A stretch of DNA of 64,000 nucleotides from positions 558,001 to 622,000 of the forward strand of contig NZ_CP122979.1 of NCBI RefSeq assembly GCF_029854295.1, written 5' to 3'. The translations under genes were made by a program, and so were the position numbers. The DNA is from Mesomycoplasma lagogenitalium (GTDB lineage Bacteria; Bacillota_I; Bacilli_A; Mycoplasmatales; Metamycoplasmataceae). Shown here piece by piece: positions 1 through 9,907 of this stretch. How positions within the stretch are numbered: the first letter of the stretch is position 1; every line of letters starts with the position of its first letter. Under the pieces are notes generated by a model. The model was not told where the DNA came from. It saw only the letters and a list, made by a program, of their open reading frames with translations, and did not search any database.

Positions 1-61
1 TTTAACTAGAAATTAATAAAAAATAAATTAAAAATAAATCATTTATATGATAAAATAAAAA

Positions 62-349
62 TACATCGGTCAATTGCTATTTGAAAAAATAGAGGAAAGT
101 CCGCGCTAGCACTATCTGCGATTGATAGTAGTGTTCATGTTGGATCTAATAAATCCAAGCCCAGACGACTAGTGCCACAGAGACGAGCTTATTAAATTAA
201 GGTGAAACGCGGTAAACTCCATGAGCTAGAAACCCAAATTAAGGTAGGGGAATTTGCTTTTAAAAAATGAATTAAAAGCAAAAGATGTAAAAATCTAGAT
301 AAATAATTGACACTTTTTTATAAAGGACAGAACGCGGCTTATAGATGTA
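62..349 (+). ncRNA. rnpB: RNase P RNA (catalytic subunit)
   Basis: This is the RNA component of RNase P, which trims the 5' leaders of tRNA precursors. The conserved core GAGGAAAGTCC lies near position 92, and the 3' block AGAACGCGGCTTATAG near 329. The ends TACATC (62-67) and GATGTA (344-349) can pair as helix P1, which sets the boundaries to within a few bases. A TAAAAT-like -10 box lies just upstream (about 50-56). A strong hairpin terminator follows at once. The type is certain; the exact ends are estimated. Confidence 0.93.
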
Positions 350-353
350 AAAA

Positions 354-380
354 ATATCGAGAATTACTCGATATTTTTTT
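354..380. terminator. Bidirectional terminator between rnpB and a surface-protein gene
   Basis: The inverted repeat ATATCGAG / CTCGATAT has a 5-base loop, an A run on its left and a T run on its right. It can end rnpB on the plus strand and the surface-protein gene on the minus strand. Confidence 0.8.
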
Positions 381-390
381 ATAAATATTT

Positions 391-3300
391 TTAATTTAAG
401 GTTGTAAATTCTTTATCATTTTCATTTATTAAATTACTAAAAGGAACATTTTCATATAAAGAGGACTGCTTATTAAACATTTCCACTTTTTCAATTTTAT
501 ATTTTGTTTTTGGATTTAAATTTATTAAATCCAGAATTAATCTACCATGAATATTAGGAATTGAATCTACAGTAAATTCTTGCTCGCCTGCATCAGTAAT
601 TGATTTATATGTTAATTTAAATTCTTTTTCATCATATTCATTGGTTGCATCTGCTAAATTAATAATAACTCTTACTTTTTGCTGTTCAATGTTAGAAAAT
701 TCAAGTGATTTTATACCATTTTTAGTTGTAAAAATTTTATCTTTTTCAGATACCATAAGATCATTATAAAAAATTTGTGTTACTGAATTAGTTTTATCAT
801 TTTTAATTTCTAAACTATCGATTATATACTTTGTACCAATTTCTAAATTATCAAAAGTAAAACTAGCAGTTGATTGTTCGTTGATTATTTCATTTTTAAC
901 ATCACTGCTAACTATAGAAGAGCCTAATTTACGATATTTTAAAGTTAATGTTGAATTATTAACAAATGCTGAATCAAAATAAATATTAGGATATTTGTTT
1001 TCTCGTCATTCGTAATAATTGGGTGCAAATTGCGGATATTTATCTTCGTTTTTATTAATATCTTCCATAATTTTCCGAAATTTATCTTGGTTATTTTGGT
1101 TGGCAAACTGGATTGATAAACTTGATTGACTGGTTGTAATAGGATTTGAAATAACTTCTGAAACAATTGCCTTAGATTTGCTATTGAAAACTCTTATTTT
1201 TTCTACAAAAATTAAAGGAGAAACATTTAATAGTTCCCCATCATTTTTAGAAGTATTATAGTTTTTTATAATAACCGATTTAATTTTATAAACTTTATTT
1301 ATTGGAAGTAGATAAAAATTTGGAAAAAGATCAGAAAAATGTCTGTCACGTGTTTCCACAAAATCAAAATGAAAATAAATAGAATTATTTAAAATTGTGG
1401 CATTTAATTGATATGGTTTTTCATTTGGATTATCAATATCAACAAGTTCGACTGTTACATTTTTTCTCTCAAACGATAAAGCATCTGAATTAGGAAATGA
1501 ATTTTTAAAACCTAAAAATAAATAACTAACATTATTATCCGAATTTGTTTCAAAATAAATATTATCCAAAATTCCTTTAGTGGTAAATCTTCTTTTTTCG
1601 CCGTTAATATTAGACGAAAATTTTAATTTTAAATTATTTTCTGCAACATTTTTACTTGGATCTTTATCTAAAAAGACTTCATTTACAACATATGTTGTTC
1701 CGCCTTGTAGATTATCGATTAAAAATTCAGCAAAAATTCGCCCATTTTCATTTTTAATTTCTATTCCTTCTTGTTTATTAGGATTTTCATTATTTGGATA
1801 AGTTTCTAACTGATTATTTATTAACTTTGAAAAATTAATTCTTGCTTTTCTCCCTACTAAAAATTGCTTGCTAGAATCAAAATCAACAATTGCTTTAATA
1901 CTTGTTTCACCGATTGAATTTCTATCAAATTCAATATTAGTTATTAATGCATCCAATGTATCATAAATTATTGGAACAAAGTGCTTTTGATTTTCATCGA
2001 ATGTATCTTTGTATAAAAATGAAGTTGTACTTTTATTATCTAAATTTTCTAATTTTCCAATTTCTAAAATTGAATAGTTAACTAATCCTTGTAAGCCAGT
2101 TAAATTAAAACGAGCAAAATTTCCAACTGCTAATTCGCTAACTGTTTTAATTTGATCATTACTTTCGTTTTCTGCTTTATATTTTAAATAAATAGTCTGA
2201 TTATTTTCAGTAGCTAAATCATCTTTAAATTTAACTGTTATAAATGCTGATTTTTCTACTTCTGTATCAACTTTAATACTTTCAACAACAGCTCTTGTTG
2301 AAAAAACTCATTGATCTTGGATATTTTGCGGAACAACCGCTTGAACAATTTCTGAATTTTCTAAATTACCTAACGAAGAAGTTTTAATAATTTCATATGA
2401 AGTTCCTGGAATTAAATTATCAATGTTAACTGTAGTTTTATATGTTTCAACTTCATTATTTAAATTATTTTCAATCACTTTAGTTATTTGCACTTTATTT
2501 AAAACATTAAGATTTTTATAGCTATATGAACCATCACTATTTTTTTCTCTTTGAGCATAATAAATGTTAATAAATTTATTTTCTACATCTTGATCTTCGT
2601 TATTTCAATATAAATCTAATGTAGTAGATGTTTCGTTTCGACTAACAACATTAATTTTTTGTAATTCAGTTCTGGCAATGGCGGTACGAAATTCTGATTT
2701 AGCATTTTTATTAATTGCAATTACATCTGTACTTGTAGTAATTTTATCAATATAATAATCAGTATTTCTTTCTAAATTTTCAAATTTAGCTGTTAAAGAA
2801 GTAACATTATGTTTATTAGATAATTGATCAACTTCTTCAGTTAAAGTTATTTTTGCTTTTGTAGTTAGTATAACATTGGGATCACTTGCTTTTTTGATTG
2901 TAATTTCTACTTCTTGATCGTTTAATTCCTGTCCTTCGTCAGCAAATAGCATTTTAATATCTACTTGTTTTTGATTAAATTGATAATTAATTGTTTTAAC
3001 TTCTGGTTTGGTGATTATAAATGAAGAGTTTTGGTGAATATCAAAAATATAATTTACTCTATTTAAATCTAAAATTTGAAAAGTGTAAATTTTTCCTGCT
3101 TCTAGATTTTTTAAATCAACTGAATAGCTTTTTTTATTTTCATCAAATTTAATTTTTTGAGTATCATAAATTTTTTGTGAAAAGTGCTCTAAAATATTAA
3201 TATTTAAATCAGGATTATTTTTCAAATTTTCATAAACATTTTCAGACATGGATTCATTATCTAATTTAAAATCAATAGTCGCTCCATTTTTAAATACATT

Positions 3301-3441
3301 TGAACTTCGAAATTCTTGTACTTTAATAACTTCGCTTTTTTCAAAATCTTTTAGTAAAAGCGGAGTTAAACCAATAGCAATTCCTAAACTTGAACCAAAT
3401 GTTGCTCCTAAAATCAAACTTTTTTTATTTTTTATTTTCAT
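391..3441 (-). CDS. Large FN3-like repeat surface protein (paralog 1)
   Basis: This 1,016-residue protein has one N-terminal membrane segment (about residues 7-30, preceded by MKIKNKK) and no lipobox cysteine, so it is probably anchored outside the cell by an uncleaved signal. The rest is a chain of about 100-residue modules. Each module ends in a motif like NLxPxTxYxIxxV followed by FTT, as in fibronectin-III-like or DUF1410-type mycoplasma proteins. In-frame TGA codons are read as Trp. The start follows AAAGGAG six bases upstream. It lies 52 bases downstream of a related gene with the same design and is probably co-transcribed with it. The ligand is unknown; adhesion or immune exposure is inference. 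Confidence 0.85.
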
Positions 3442-3493
3442 ATTTCTCCTTTATTTTATGCAAGTTTATTTTTAAATACATAAAAGGCAATTA

Positions 3494-6148
3494 TTAATTT
3501 GTATCTTTTGTAGAAAATAATAATTTATCTTTAATTAAATCAGAGAAAGTAAAGTTGTATTGTTTACCTGAAGTTGTTTCAATTTTAATAATTTTATATG
3601 ATGAAGAAGGATTTAAATTATCTAATATATAGTTGATTTCACCATTTTCATTAATGGTTGTAGTAAAACTTTTAGTAAATTCATTAGTATTAGAATTTGA
3701 ATTATTTAAAATTTCTTGATAAGTAACTTTAACATCTTTATTCACTAAAATTAAATCAGTTGCTAAATTAAAACCTAAATTAACATTAACACTATTATTA
3801 GAATTTAAAATTTTACTAATATTTATACTTTGAACCTCAAAATTATTTGCTAATGTACTAAATCCGTTATCTTCCCTTAATAAAAGATCATCTTTGTAAA
3901 AGAAATCAGCTTCTCTAAAAGTATGGAGATCAGTAATTTTATAGTCGGTCCCCTTTTGCAAATTAGTCAATTCAAACTCTACACTATCTCTGTAATTATC
4001 AACTAAAAACATCCGTGTAGAAACTGGGTTCATCTTCAAATTAGTTGGTTGGTAAAATAGCTTTACAAGTCTTTCATCATAAAAATATAATACATCATAA
4101 TTTAAAGTAGTTTTATCTACAGAAAGATATTGTGCATCGTCAGAAAAGTATATTTTGACTTTTGCACTTGTTTCAGTAATATCTGAATAAGTTATTGATT
4201 TAATTCTAGGCGGAATTAAAAATAACTGATTTGATTGATTTGCAAAAGCCATTGAAAAATTAGCACCATTTAATTCTTGAAAATTTTTGTCTTGAAATTC
4301 AATAGAATGTAAAACATACATAGTTCCTGGTTCTAATAAAGGATTTGATCCATTAACATTATTTTCATTTAAATCGCCACCTAAATTAAATGAAACAGAA
4401 TTATTTTCAGCCTTAGCAACAGCACTAAAAATCCCTCTAGATTCATCTCCTTTAAATAAAGTAGGTCAAAATTTATTCTCATCTACATTTAAAAATACTT
4501 TAACTGCATGTTTTGGGGAAGTTTTTACATATTTTAAAACTAAATTTTTGCCATTAATAAATCTGTTATCTAAATCAAAAGTAAATTTCATCGATGCTGA
4601 ATTATAATTAGTTAAAATTTTTCCTTGTAAATTCATTTCAACTGTTCCGATAGTTGTAGTAAATTGTCTATTCCTTTCACTTATTAACTCATTTGTAAAA
4701 TCTAAAATTTCTGCTTTAAAAGGATTATCGGGTTTTTTTATTTTTACACTATTAACAGTGTGAGTAAAACCGCGATTTAATCCGTCAATTTTTAAAGAAG
4801 CAATATAAACATTATTTGTTCCCGGTTTTAATTTCAACTCGACCTCAGGTATAGAGTAATTAGAGTTTGGAACAATATCTAGTAAAATTTTTGAATCGGC
4901 AATATCATCTTTATTATCTTGACTAATAATTTCAATATCAATAGTCGCCCCTTTGCTATGAATATCTTTTATTGTTAAACTATTTACTCCAATTTTTGTT
5001 TTTATTAAAAAATCATTTTTATTAATAGTTGGTCTTCATGAAACATTAGCACCTTCCACTTTTACTGAAATAATTTCATAAATACTTCCTGATTGAAGTT
5101 TGTGATTATTTTTTTCACTTAATTCAAAATTAGAAACACTTCCATTTAACTGTGATTCGGCTGTAAAAATTTGTTCTGTATCTTTAAGTTTATATTCTAA
5201 AATTGCTTTTCTACCAGTGAAAAAATTATCAAGCGATTCGCCTGTATTTTTAGTAAATGAAACTAACACAGTAGCACTATCGGTCTTTAAATCAACTTTT
5301 TGAATATTTGATGCATATAAAGGTATTTCAGGAGTTAAAAGTGCTTTTTCACCTGTAAATACATTTTCATTAATTTTTTCATCTCAAGGAATTTCAACTG
5401 ATTTTGTTGCTGTTAAACCATTACTTTGCTTATTATCAATGTATGATACACTTTCGATAATGTAATTTCTTGATGGTTGTAAATTTTTTAATATAAATAT
5501 CGATTCTCCATTTCTAATAAGAGAAGGTTCGCTTGTTGTTTGATCAGTTTTTATTAATTTCCCATTTCCATCATCTACTAGAAAATGATATTTAATTTCT
5601 GCCATTTTATTTTCTAATGACTTAACATTATCTGCAAATTTAACTTTAACTTCTTTTTCAGAAGGAGATAAAGTTTTAAATTCAAATGCTAAAACATTTG
5701 CTTTAGTATAAACAAATGCTTTATCGCTATTAATTATTTTAATTTTTTTCTTTTCATCATCCGAATTAAATTTAATTTTATATTTCTCACCCGCTTTTAA
5801 TTTATTAACTAAATCTGATTGAAATTCTCATCTTCTTAATCCAGAAATATATTTAGCAAAACCAGTTTGAACCACTTTTTCATCATCGCTATTTGGTTTT
5901 TCTAAAATTGAAACACTAATTTGATTTTTTTCTAAATTAAATAAGTGTTTATCGCTAAATTCAAATGAAAAAAATACAGAAGTATCTGTTGTTTTTTCGC
6001 TATTTTGACTAATGTCTAGAACATCATAATACTGAATTGTTTTTCAATTACGTCAAATAAATGGAACAATGGTAGTAGACCCAATTGCTGCTCCAGTAAA
6101 TCCTAAAGTTATTATTGCTAATATTTTTTTAAATCCTCTACTTTTCAT
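3494..6148 (-). CDS. Large FN3-like repeat surface protein (paralog 2)
   Basis: This 884-residue protein is the first gene of a two-gene surface operon. Its N-terminus MKSRGFKKILAIITLGF leads into a hydrophobic segment to about residue 32, with no lipobox cysteine. Repeated beta-rich modules follow with the signatures NLQPSRNYIIESV, NLQKGTDYKITDL and NLNPSSSYKIIKI, the same grammar as its downstream neighbour. It is continuous only when TGA is read as Trp. A weak ribosome site (AAAGGGCGG) precedes the ATG. Upstream lie a TATAAT box and, further out, a 19-base A tract next to TTGTCA, which could make expression phase-variable. The function is unknown beyond being surface-anchored. Confidence 0.85.
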
Positions 6149-6181
6149 CCGCCCTTTTTCTTTCCTTTTAATATTATTAAA

Positions 6182-6187
6182 ATTATA
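6182..6187 (-). promoter_or_regulatory. -10 box of the surface-protein operon
   Basis: TATAAT lies 34 bases upstream of the ATG at 6148 on the minus strand. No clear -35 box is visible. It is one of two candidate promoters; the other uses TTGTCA beside the A tract. Confidence 0.45.
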
Positions 6188-6239
6188 AATAATAATATTT
6201 AATATGCTATGGTTTTAAAACTTAATTTTCAAAAACTAC

Positions 6240-6258
6240 TTTTTTTTTTTTTTTTTTT
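6240..6258 (-). repeat. 19-base poly(A) tract upstream of the surface operon (candidate phase-variation tract)
   Basis: Read on the minus strand, TTGTC runs straight into 19 consecutive A, followed by GTAGTTT. TTGTCA would be a fair -35 box and the A run would form its spacer, as in the poly(A)-controlled promoters of mycoplasma variable lipoproteins. The -10 candidate (TAGTTT) is weak. The run itself is plain in the sequence; the regulatory role is inference. Confidence 0.55.
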
Positions 6259-6350
6259 GACAAGTTATTTATTTTTTTGCTTTTATAAAAAAATAATATT
6301 TAGCATTAAAAAAGCAAATAATTTAATTAATTTAAAAAAAATTATAAAAA

Positions 6351-6380
6351 AACATCGAACAATTCTCGATGTTTTTTTAT
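6351..6380. terminator. Terminator after nadE
   Basis: The inverted repeat AACATCGA / TCGATGTT has a 7-base loop, an A run to the left and a T run to the right, so it can work in both directions. It overlaps the nadE stop codon, and the T run needed for nadE lies on its far side. Confidence 0.75.
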
Positions 6381-7105
6381 AAAATATCTTCTGGCTTTTT
6401 AGGTCTTGGAAGAGGACTTCTTTTATGTTCTGTTATTTTATGTTGCTTTTCTATTAAATTAATAATTTTTTCTGATAATTTACTTTTATCTTTTAAATAT
6501 TGATCAAAATCATCATAAGTAAATCCTAATTCCTGTTCGTCACTTTGTCCATCTCATAAACCTGCAGTCGGAACTTTTGAAATAATCGATTCAGGAATAT
6601 TTAATTCTTTAGATAATTGTCTAACTTGATACTTAGTCAATTGAACAATCGGAAGCAAATCAACTCCACCATCGCCATATTTTGTAAAATATCCTAAAAA
6701 CATTTCAGAAAAATTATCTGTACCCAAAACTAAGTATTTTTTCTCTTGTGCTAACGCATACAAAGTCGTCATTCTTAATCTTGGTTTTATGTTTGCTATT
6801 GCCAATTTGTCATTTAAAGGAATTTGTGATAAAAGCATATCATAAGTGGATTTTAAATTAATTTCTATACTTTCAATTTCGAATTTTGAAACTAATTTTT
6901 TTATATCATCTTTATCATTTTTCATACTGTTAATTGGTAAAATTACACCTAAAGAATTGTTAGGAAAGGCTTTTTTGGCAATAACTGCAACTAAAGATGA
7001 ATCTATTCCCCCAGAAAGCCCTACAATAACCCCCTTCATATTGGCTTTTTCAACTTCTTCTTTCAATCATGAAACTAAATAATTAAAATATTTTTTGTAA
7101 TTCAT
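6377..7105 (-). CDS. nadE: NH3-dependent NAD+ synthetase
   Basis: This 242-residue enzyme catalyses the last step of NAD synthesis, turning deamido-NAD, ATP and ammonia into NAD. The PP-loop motif GLSGGIDSSL lies at about residues 29-38. The later signatures LGTDNFSEMFLGYFTKYGD and a downstream KVPTAGLW match the family. The length is normal for the short ammonia-dependent form, with no glutaminase domain. The start (MNYKKYF) reads through a TGA-Trp at residue 13. It is divergent from the coiled-coil gene on the plus strand, and ends in a strong terminator. It has no obvious link to the surface genes downstream. Confidence 0.94.
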
Positions 7106-7158
7106 AGAAAAATTTTAGCATAAATTATTAATAAATTATTTTTTGTTAAATGAATTTC

Positions 7159-7231
7159 TAGGAAAAATCGCCTGTTTTTCCTAAATTTTTCCTTTTTTTG
7201 GCAAAAATCACTAAAAATTGACATTATATAT
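7159..7231 (+). promoter_or_regulatory. Competence-type dyad and promoter, copy 1
   Basis: A perfect dyad of two 9-base arms, TAGGAAAAA and TTTTTCCTA, is separated by TCGCCTG (7159-7183). After 14 bases comes TTGGCA (7198-7203), then 14 bases, then TTGACATTATAT (7218-7229). The GGAGG of the next gene follows only 2 bases later, so the transcript leader must be very short. The same arrangement precedes the duplicate gene, dprA and comEA. Operator or sigma-factor recognition is inference. Confidence 0.75.
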
Positions 7232-7242
7232 GGAGGACAAAA

Positions 7243-7796
7243 TGGAAAAAAATAATAAAAATAATATTATCGTCTCTGAAAAAGAAGCATTAAAAGGTCT
7301 TCGAAAATTTAAAAAAGTTGAGTGAAAAATTTTAGAAAATAGTCAAATAAAATATATAATTATTGGAGAGGGGAGTGAAATGAAAGAAGAGAGAAATAGA
7401 AAGAAAAAAATTACACTTGAGCAAGTTTACGATCTTGTTGTAAATATGCAAGTAGTACTTTTGGATGTGCAAAAACAAACAAATGAAAATTCTAAAGATA
7501 TCAAAATTCTTAAAGATGTTCAGCAAAAACAAGGCGAAGAAATTAAAGAAATCAAAGCCGTTCAAGTGCAACATAATGAGAATATTAAAAAAATAAATAT
7601 TAGACTAGATAGAATAGAAGAAAACCAAGTGAAACAAGGAGAGGATATTAAGAAAATAAATATTAGACTAGATAAAATAGAAGAAACTCAAGTGAAACAA
7701 GGAAAGGATATTAAGGAAATTAAAGAAGATATTAAAATGCTAAAATCCTTTCATAAAGACGATATAAAAAACTATAAAAATAATAAGAATAATTAA
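7243..7796 (+). CDS. Coiled-coil protein, copy 1 (competence-motif controlled)
   Basis: This 184-residue protein is soluble by sequence. Residues 1-46 form a conserved head (VSEKEALKGLRKFKKVEWK...). The ORF is continuous only because TGA in that head encodes Trp. Residues from about 60 to 170 are a long coiled coil built of repeated units such as QVKQGEDIKKINIRLDKIEE. The layout resembles the DUF16-type coiled-coil families of mycoplasmas, but I cannot assign a family. The start follows GGAGG seven bases upstream. Copy 2 lies directly downstream with a near-identical promoter and head. It has its own terminator, so it is monocistronic. A structural or tethering role in DNA uptake is a guess based only on its shared promoter. 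Confidence 0.8.
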
Positions 7797-7821
7797 GTTG
7801 CATCCTTTTTAAAAATAAACT

Positions 7822-7851
7822 GACTTTCTCAAATTAAGAAGGTCTTTTTTT
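7822..7851 (+). terminator. Terminator after coiled-coil gene copy 1
   Basis: The stem GACTTTCT pairs with AGAAGGTC (one G-T pair) and is followed by seven T. Confidence 0.75.
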
Positions 7852-7919
7852 AATAAAATCCACTGTCTAAGTGTGATTATTTTTTACAAAAGTTTTTATG
7901 TGTTTCAACACTAAATTTT

Positions 7920-7992
7920 TAGGAAAAATCGCCTATTTTTCTTAAATTTTTCCTTTTTTTGGCAAAAATCACTAAAAATTGACATTATATAT
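7920..7992 (+). promoter_or_regulatory. Competence-type dyad and promoter, copy 2
   Basis: The left arm TAGGAAAAATCGCCT is identical to copy 1, but the right arm has decayed to ATTTTTCTTA. TTGGCA and TTGACATTATAT then sit at the same spacing. It belongs to a tandem duplication of about 760 bases. Confidence 0.65.
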
Positions 7993-8002
7993 GGAGGACA
8001 AA

Positions 8003-8587
8003 ATGGAAAAAAATAATAAAAATAATATTATCGTCTCTGAAAAAGAAGCATTAAAAGGTCTTCGAAAATTTAAAAAAGTTGAGTGAAAAATTTTAGAAAA
8101 TAGTCAAATAAAATATATAATTATTGGAGAGGGGAGTGAAATGAAAGAAGAGAGAAATAGAAAGAAAAAAATTACACTTGAACAAGTTTACGATCTTGTT
8201 GTAAATATGCAAGTAGTACTTTTGGATGTGCAAAAACAAACAAATGAAAATTCTAAAGATATCAAAATTCTTAAAGATGTTCAGCAAAAACAAGGCGAAG
8301 AAATTAAAGAAATTAAAGTCGTTTTAGCACAACACAGCCAAGATATCAAAGAAATCAAAGCTGTTCAAGTGCAACATAATGAGAATATTAAAAAAATAAA
8401 TATTAGACTAGATAGAATAGAAGAAACCCAAGTAAAACAAGGGGAAGATATTGAGAAAATAAATATTAGATTAGATAGAATAGAAGAAACTCAAGTGAAA
8501 CAAGGGGAGGATATTAAGGAAATTAAAGAAGATATTAAAATGCTAAAATCCTTTCATAAAGACGATATAAAAAACTATAAAAAGTAG
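8003..8587 (+). CDS. Coiled-coil protein, copy 2 (tandem duplicate)
   Basis: This 194-residue paralog of the preceding gene has a near-identical first 100 residues and identical upstream GGAGGACAAA spacing. It differs inside the coiled coil by an extra 14-residue unit (about EIKVVLAQHSQDIK) and by point changes in the later 20-residue units, and it ends NYKK rather than NYKNNKNN. Unit-number change in the coil is the main divergence. It is followed by its own terminator and then by the dprA promoter. The function is unknown; co-regulation with dprA and comEA is inferred from the shared dyad. Confidence 0.8.
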
Positions 8588-8634
8588 TAATTATAATTAA
8601 ATTACAACCTTTTTAAAAACATTTAAAATAAATT

Positions 8635-8662
8635 AACTTCCTTAAAATAAGGAAGTTTTTTT
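8635..8662 (+). terminator. Terminator after coiled-coil gene copy 2
   Basis: The 10-base inverted repeat AACTTCCTTA / TAAGGAAGTT is followed by a T run. Confidence 0.8.
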
Positions 8663-8739
8663 AATAAAATTTTGCGATTAAAATGGGATTGTTCTATTCA
8701 AAAGTTATTCATTTTTTTTACTTTTTAGTGGTTATTTTT

Positions 8740-8810
8740 TAGGAAAAATCGCCTGTTTTTCCTAAATTTTTCTTTTTTTTGACAAAAATGGCAAAAAATT
8801 GACATTATAT
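8740..8810 (+). promoter_or_regulatory. Competence-type dyad and promoter of the dprA operon
   Basis: A perfect dyad TAGGAAAAA-N7-TTTTTCCTA (8740-8764) is followed by TTGACA (8779-8784) and TTGACATTATAT (8799-8810). If TTGACA is the -35 box, CATTAT 18 bases on would be the -10, and transcription would start at about the GGAGG of dprA. The match with the comEA promoter is the key evidence for a shared regulon. Confidence 0.8.
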
Positions 8811-8822
8811 GCGGAGGAAAAA

Positions 8823-9581
8823 ATGGAAACAATACTAATATATTTTGCAATTAAATACCATGGAAATTTCGCAGATATTTTAGATGCATTAAAGCGGCAA
8901 GAAAAAATTTCAAATGAAGAAATTTCTAATTTAGAAGAGCAAATAAAAACCAAAAAAATTAACGCAGTAACTATTATGGATGAATTATATCCACAAGAGT
9001 TTAAGAATTTAGCAAAACCGCCATTTGTAATATTTTACAAAGGAAATTTAAACTTGCTAAATCAGCAATATAAAATAGCGCTTTCTGGCGATAAAAATAA
9101 TGAAAGGGTAACAAAGTATTTAAATCAATCACTACCTGAAGTTATTAAAAGACACACTTTAATAACTTGTTATTATAAAAATTTAGATGTACCAATAAAT
9201 GACTATTTTTTAAAAAATAACGGAAAAATTATTTACATATCAGCTAATGGTTTAAATAATCCTTATTTTGCTAAAAAAGTTGATGTTAATGAAAATATCT
9301 TGGTAATTTCTGAATATCCAGAAAATGTAAATTTATCAAAAACAAAATTAAAAAATAGAAATCGCATTGTAGCAGCACTAGCAAGCTCTTTAGTAATTTA
9401 TTCTTCTAATAGCGATAGTGGAATAATGAATTTAGTGAATAACTTTTTAAATTTAGGAAAAGATATATTTTGCTATCCTGGAGATTTTGAAGAAAATGAT
9501 GGCAATGCACAATTAATAAAACAAGGAGCAACTTTAATTACTTCAATTAAAGATGTGCACGATGATAAAGGAGGAAGATAG
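8823..9581 (+). CDS. dprA: DNA-processing protein DprA/Smf, divergent
   Basis: DprA binds incoming single-stranded DNA and loads RecA during natural transformation. This copy has 252 residues. The C-terminal half of the Rossmann fold is clear: ISEYPENV, then KNRNRIVAALASSLVIYSS (about 182-200), then CYPGDFEENDGNAQLIKQGA. The N-terminal GSR loop is replaced by LSGDKN, and the usual SGLARGID segment is not recognisable, so the DNA-binding pocket has diverged. The ATG is set by GGAGG six bases upstream. The stop overlaps the GTG of the next gene (TAGTG), so dprA is translationally coupled to a VirB2-like gene. It is the first gene of a five-gene operon. Confidence 0.85.
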   Translation: METILIYFAIKYHGNFADILDALKRQEKISNEEISNLEEQIKTKKINAVTIMDELYPQEFKNLAKPPFVIFYKGNLNLLNQQYKIALSGDKNNERVTKYLNQSLPEVIKRHTLITCYYKNLDVPINDYFLKNNGKIIYISANGLNNPYFAKKVDVNENILVISEYPENVNLSKTKLKNRNRIVAALASSLVIYSSNSDSGIMNLVNNFLNLGKDIFCYPGDFEENDGNAQLIKQGATLITSIKDVHDDKGGR

Positions 9582-9904
9582 TGGAATTCAAATTATTCGA
9601 TAGTTCTAGTAACTCACAAGTTATTAATGAATTAGCTCAGCAAACCAATTCAATTGGTTTTATTATTCTATCAGCATTTTCAGGTCTTGTTGGACTTTTA
9701 TTAATGATAGCAGCAATTTATACTGGAATAAAAATCGTTTATTCCAGTGGAGAAAAAAGAAAAAGTAATATTATTCATTTAATAATTATTTTAGTTATTT
9801 TTGTTGTGATTGTAATAATATTTGCAATCGGTGTTAATTTTGCAGTCGATATTACCACAAGGGCAGCAAGTAATTCTGGACAAATTTCAAGTTCAATAAA
9901 TTAA
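9581..9904 (+). CDS. VirB2/TrbC-like small membrane protein (pilin-like)
   Basis: This 107-residue protein has two membrane helices (about residues 28-52 and 62-86) joined by a short charged loop, YSSGEKRKSN, and a polar tail. That is the hairpin topology of VirB2/TrbC pilins and of the small membrane proteins of Gram-positive type IV secretion. Sequence identity is too weak for me to be certain. GTG is chosen as start because AAAGGAGG lies just upstream and it overlaps the dprA stop by one base. The next gene starts four bases after its stop. Order and topology, rather than motifs, support the call. Confidence 0.6.
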   Translation: MEFKLFDSSSNSQVINELAQQTNSIGFIILSAFSGLVGLLLMIAAIYTGIKIVYSSGEKRKSNIIHLIIILVIFVVIVIIFAIGVNFAVDITTRAASNSGQISSSIN

Positions 9905-9907
9905 AAT

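Noticed and set aside
7159-7183. Dyad copies as transcription terminators
   Set aside because: They lie upstream of promoters, after separate true terminators at 7822 and 8635, and lack an immediate uninterrupted T run.
7159-8764. ComK-box reading of the dyad
   Set aside because: ComK boxes are AAAA-N5-TTTT pairs. Here the arms are A5-N7-T5 within a longer 9-base dyad, and ComK is not known in Mollicutes.
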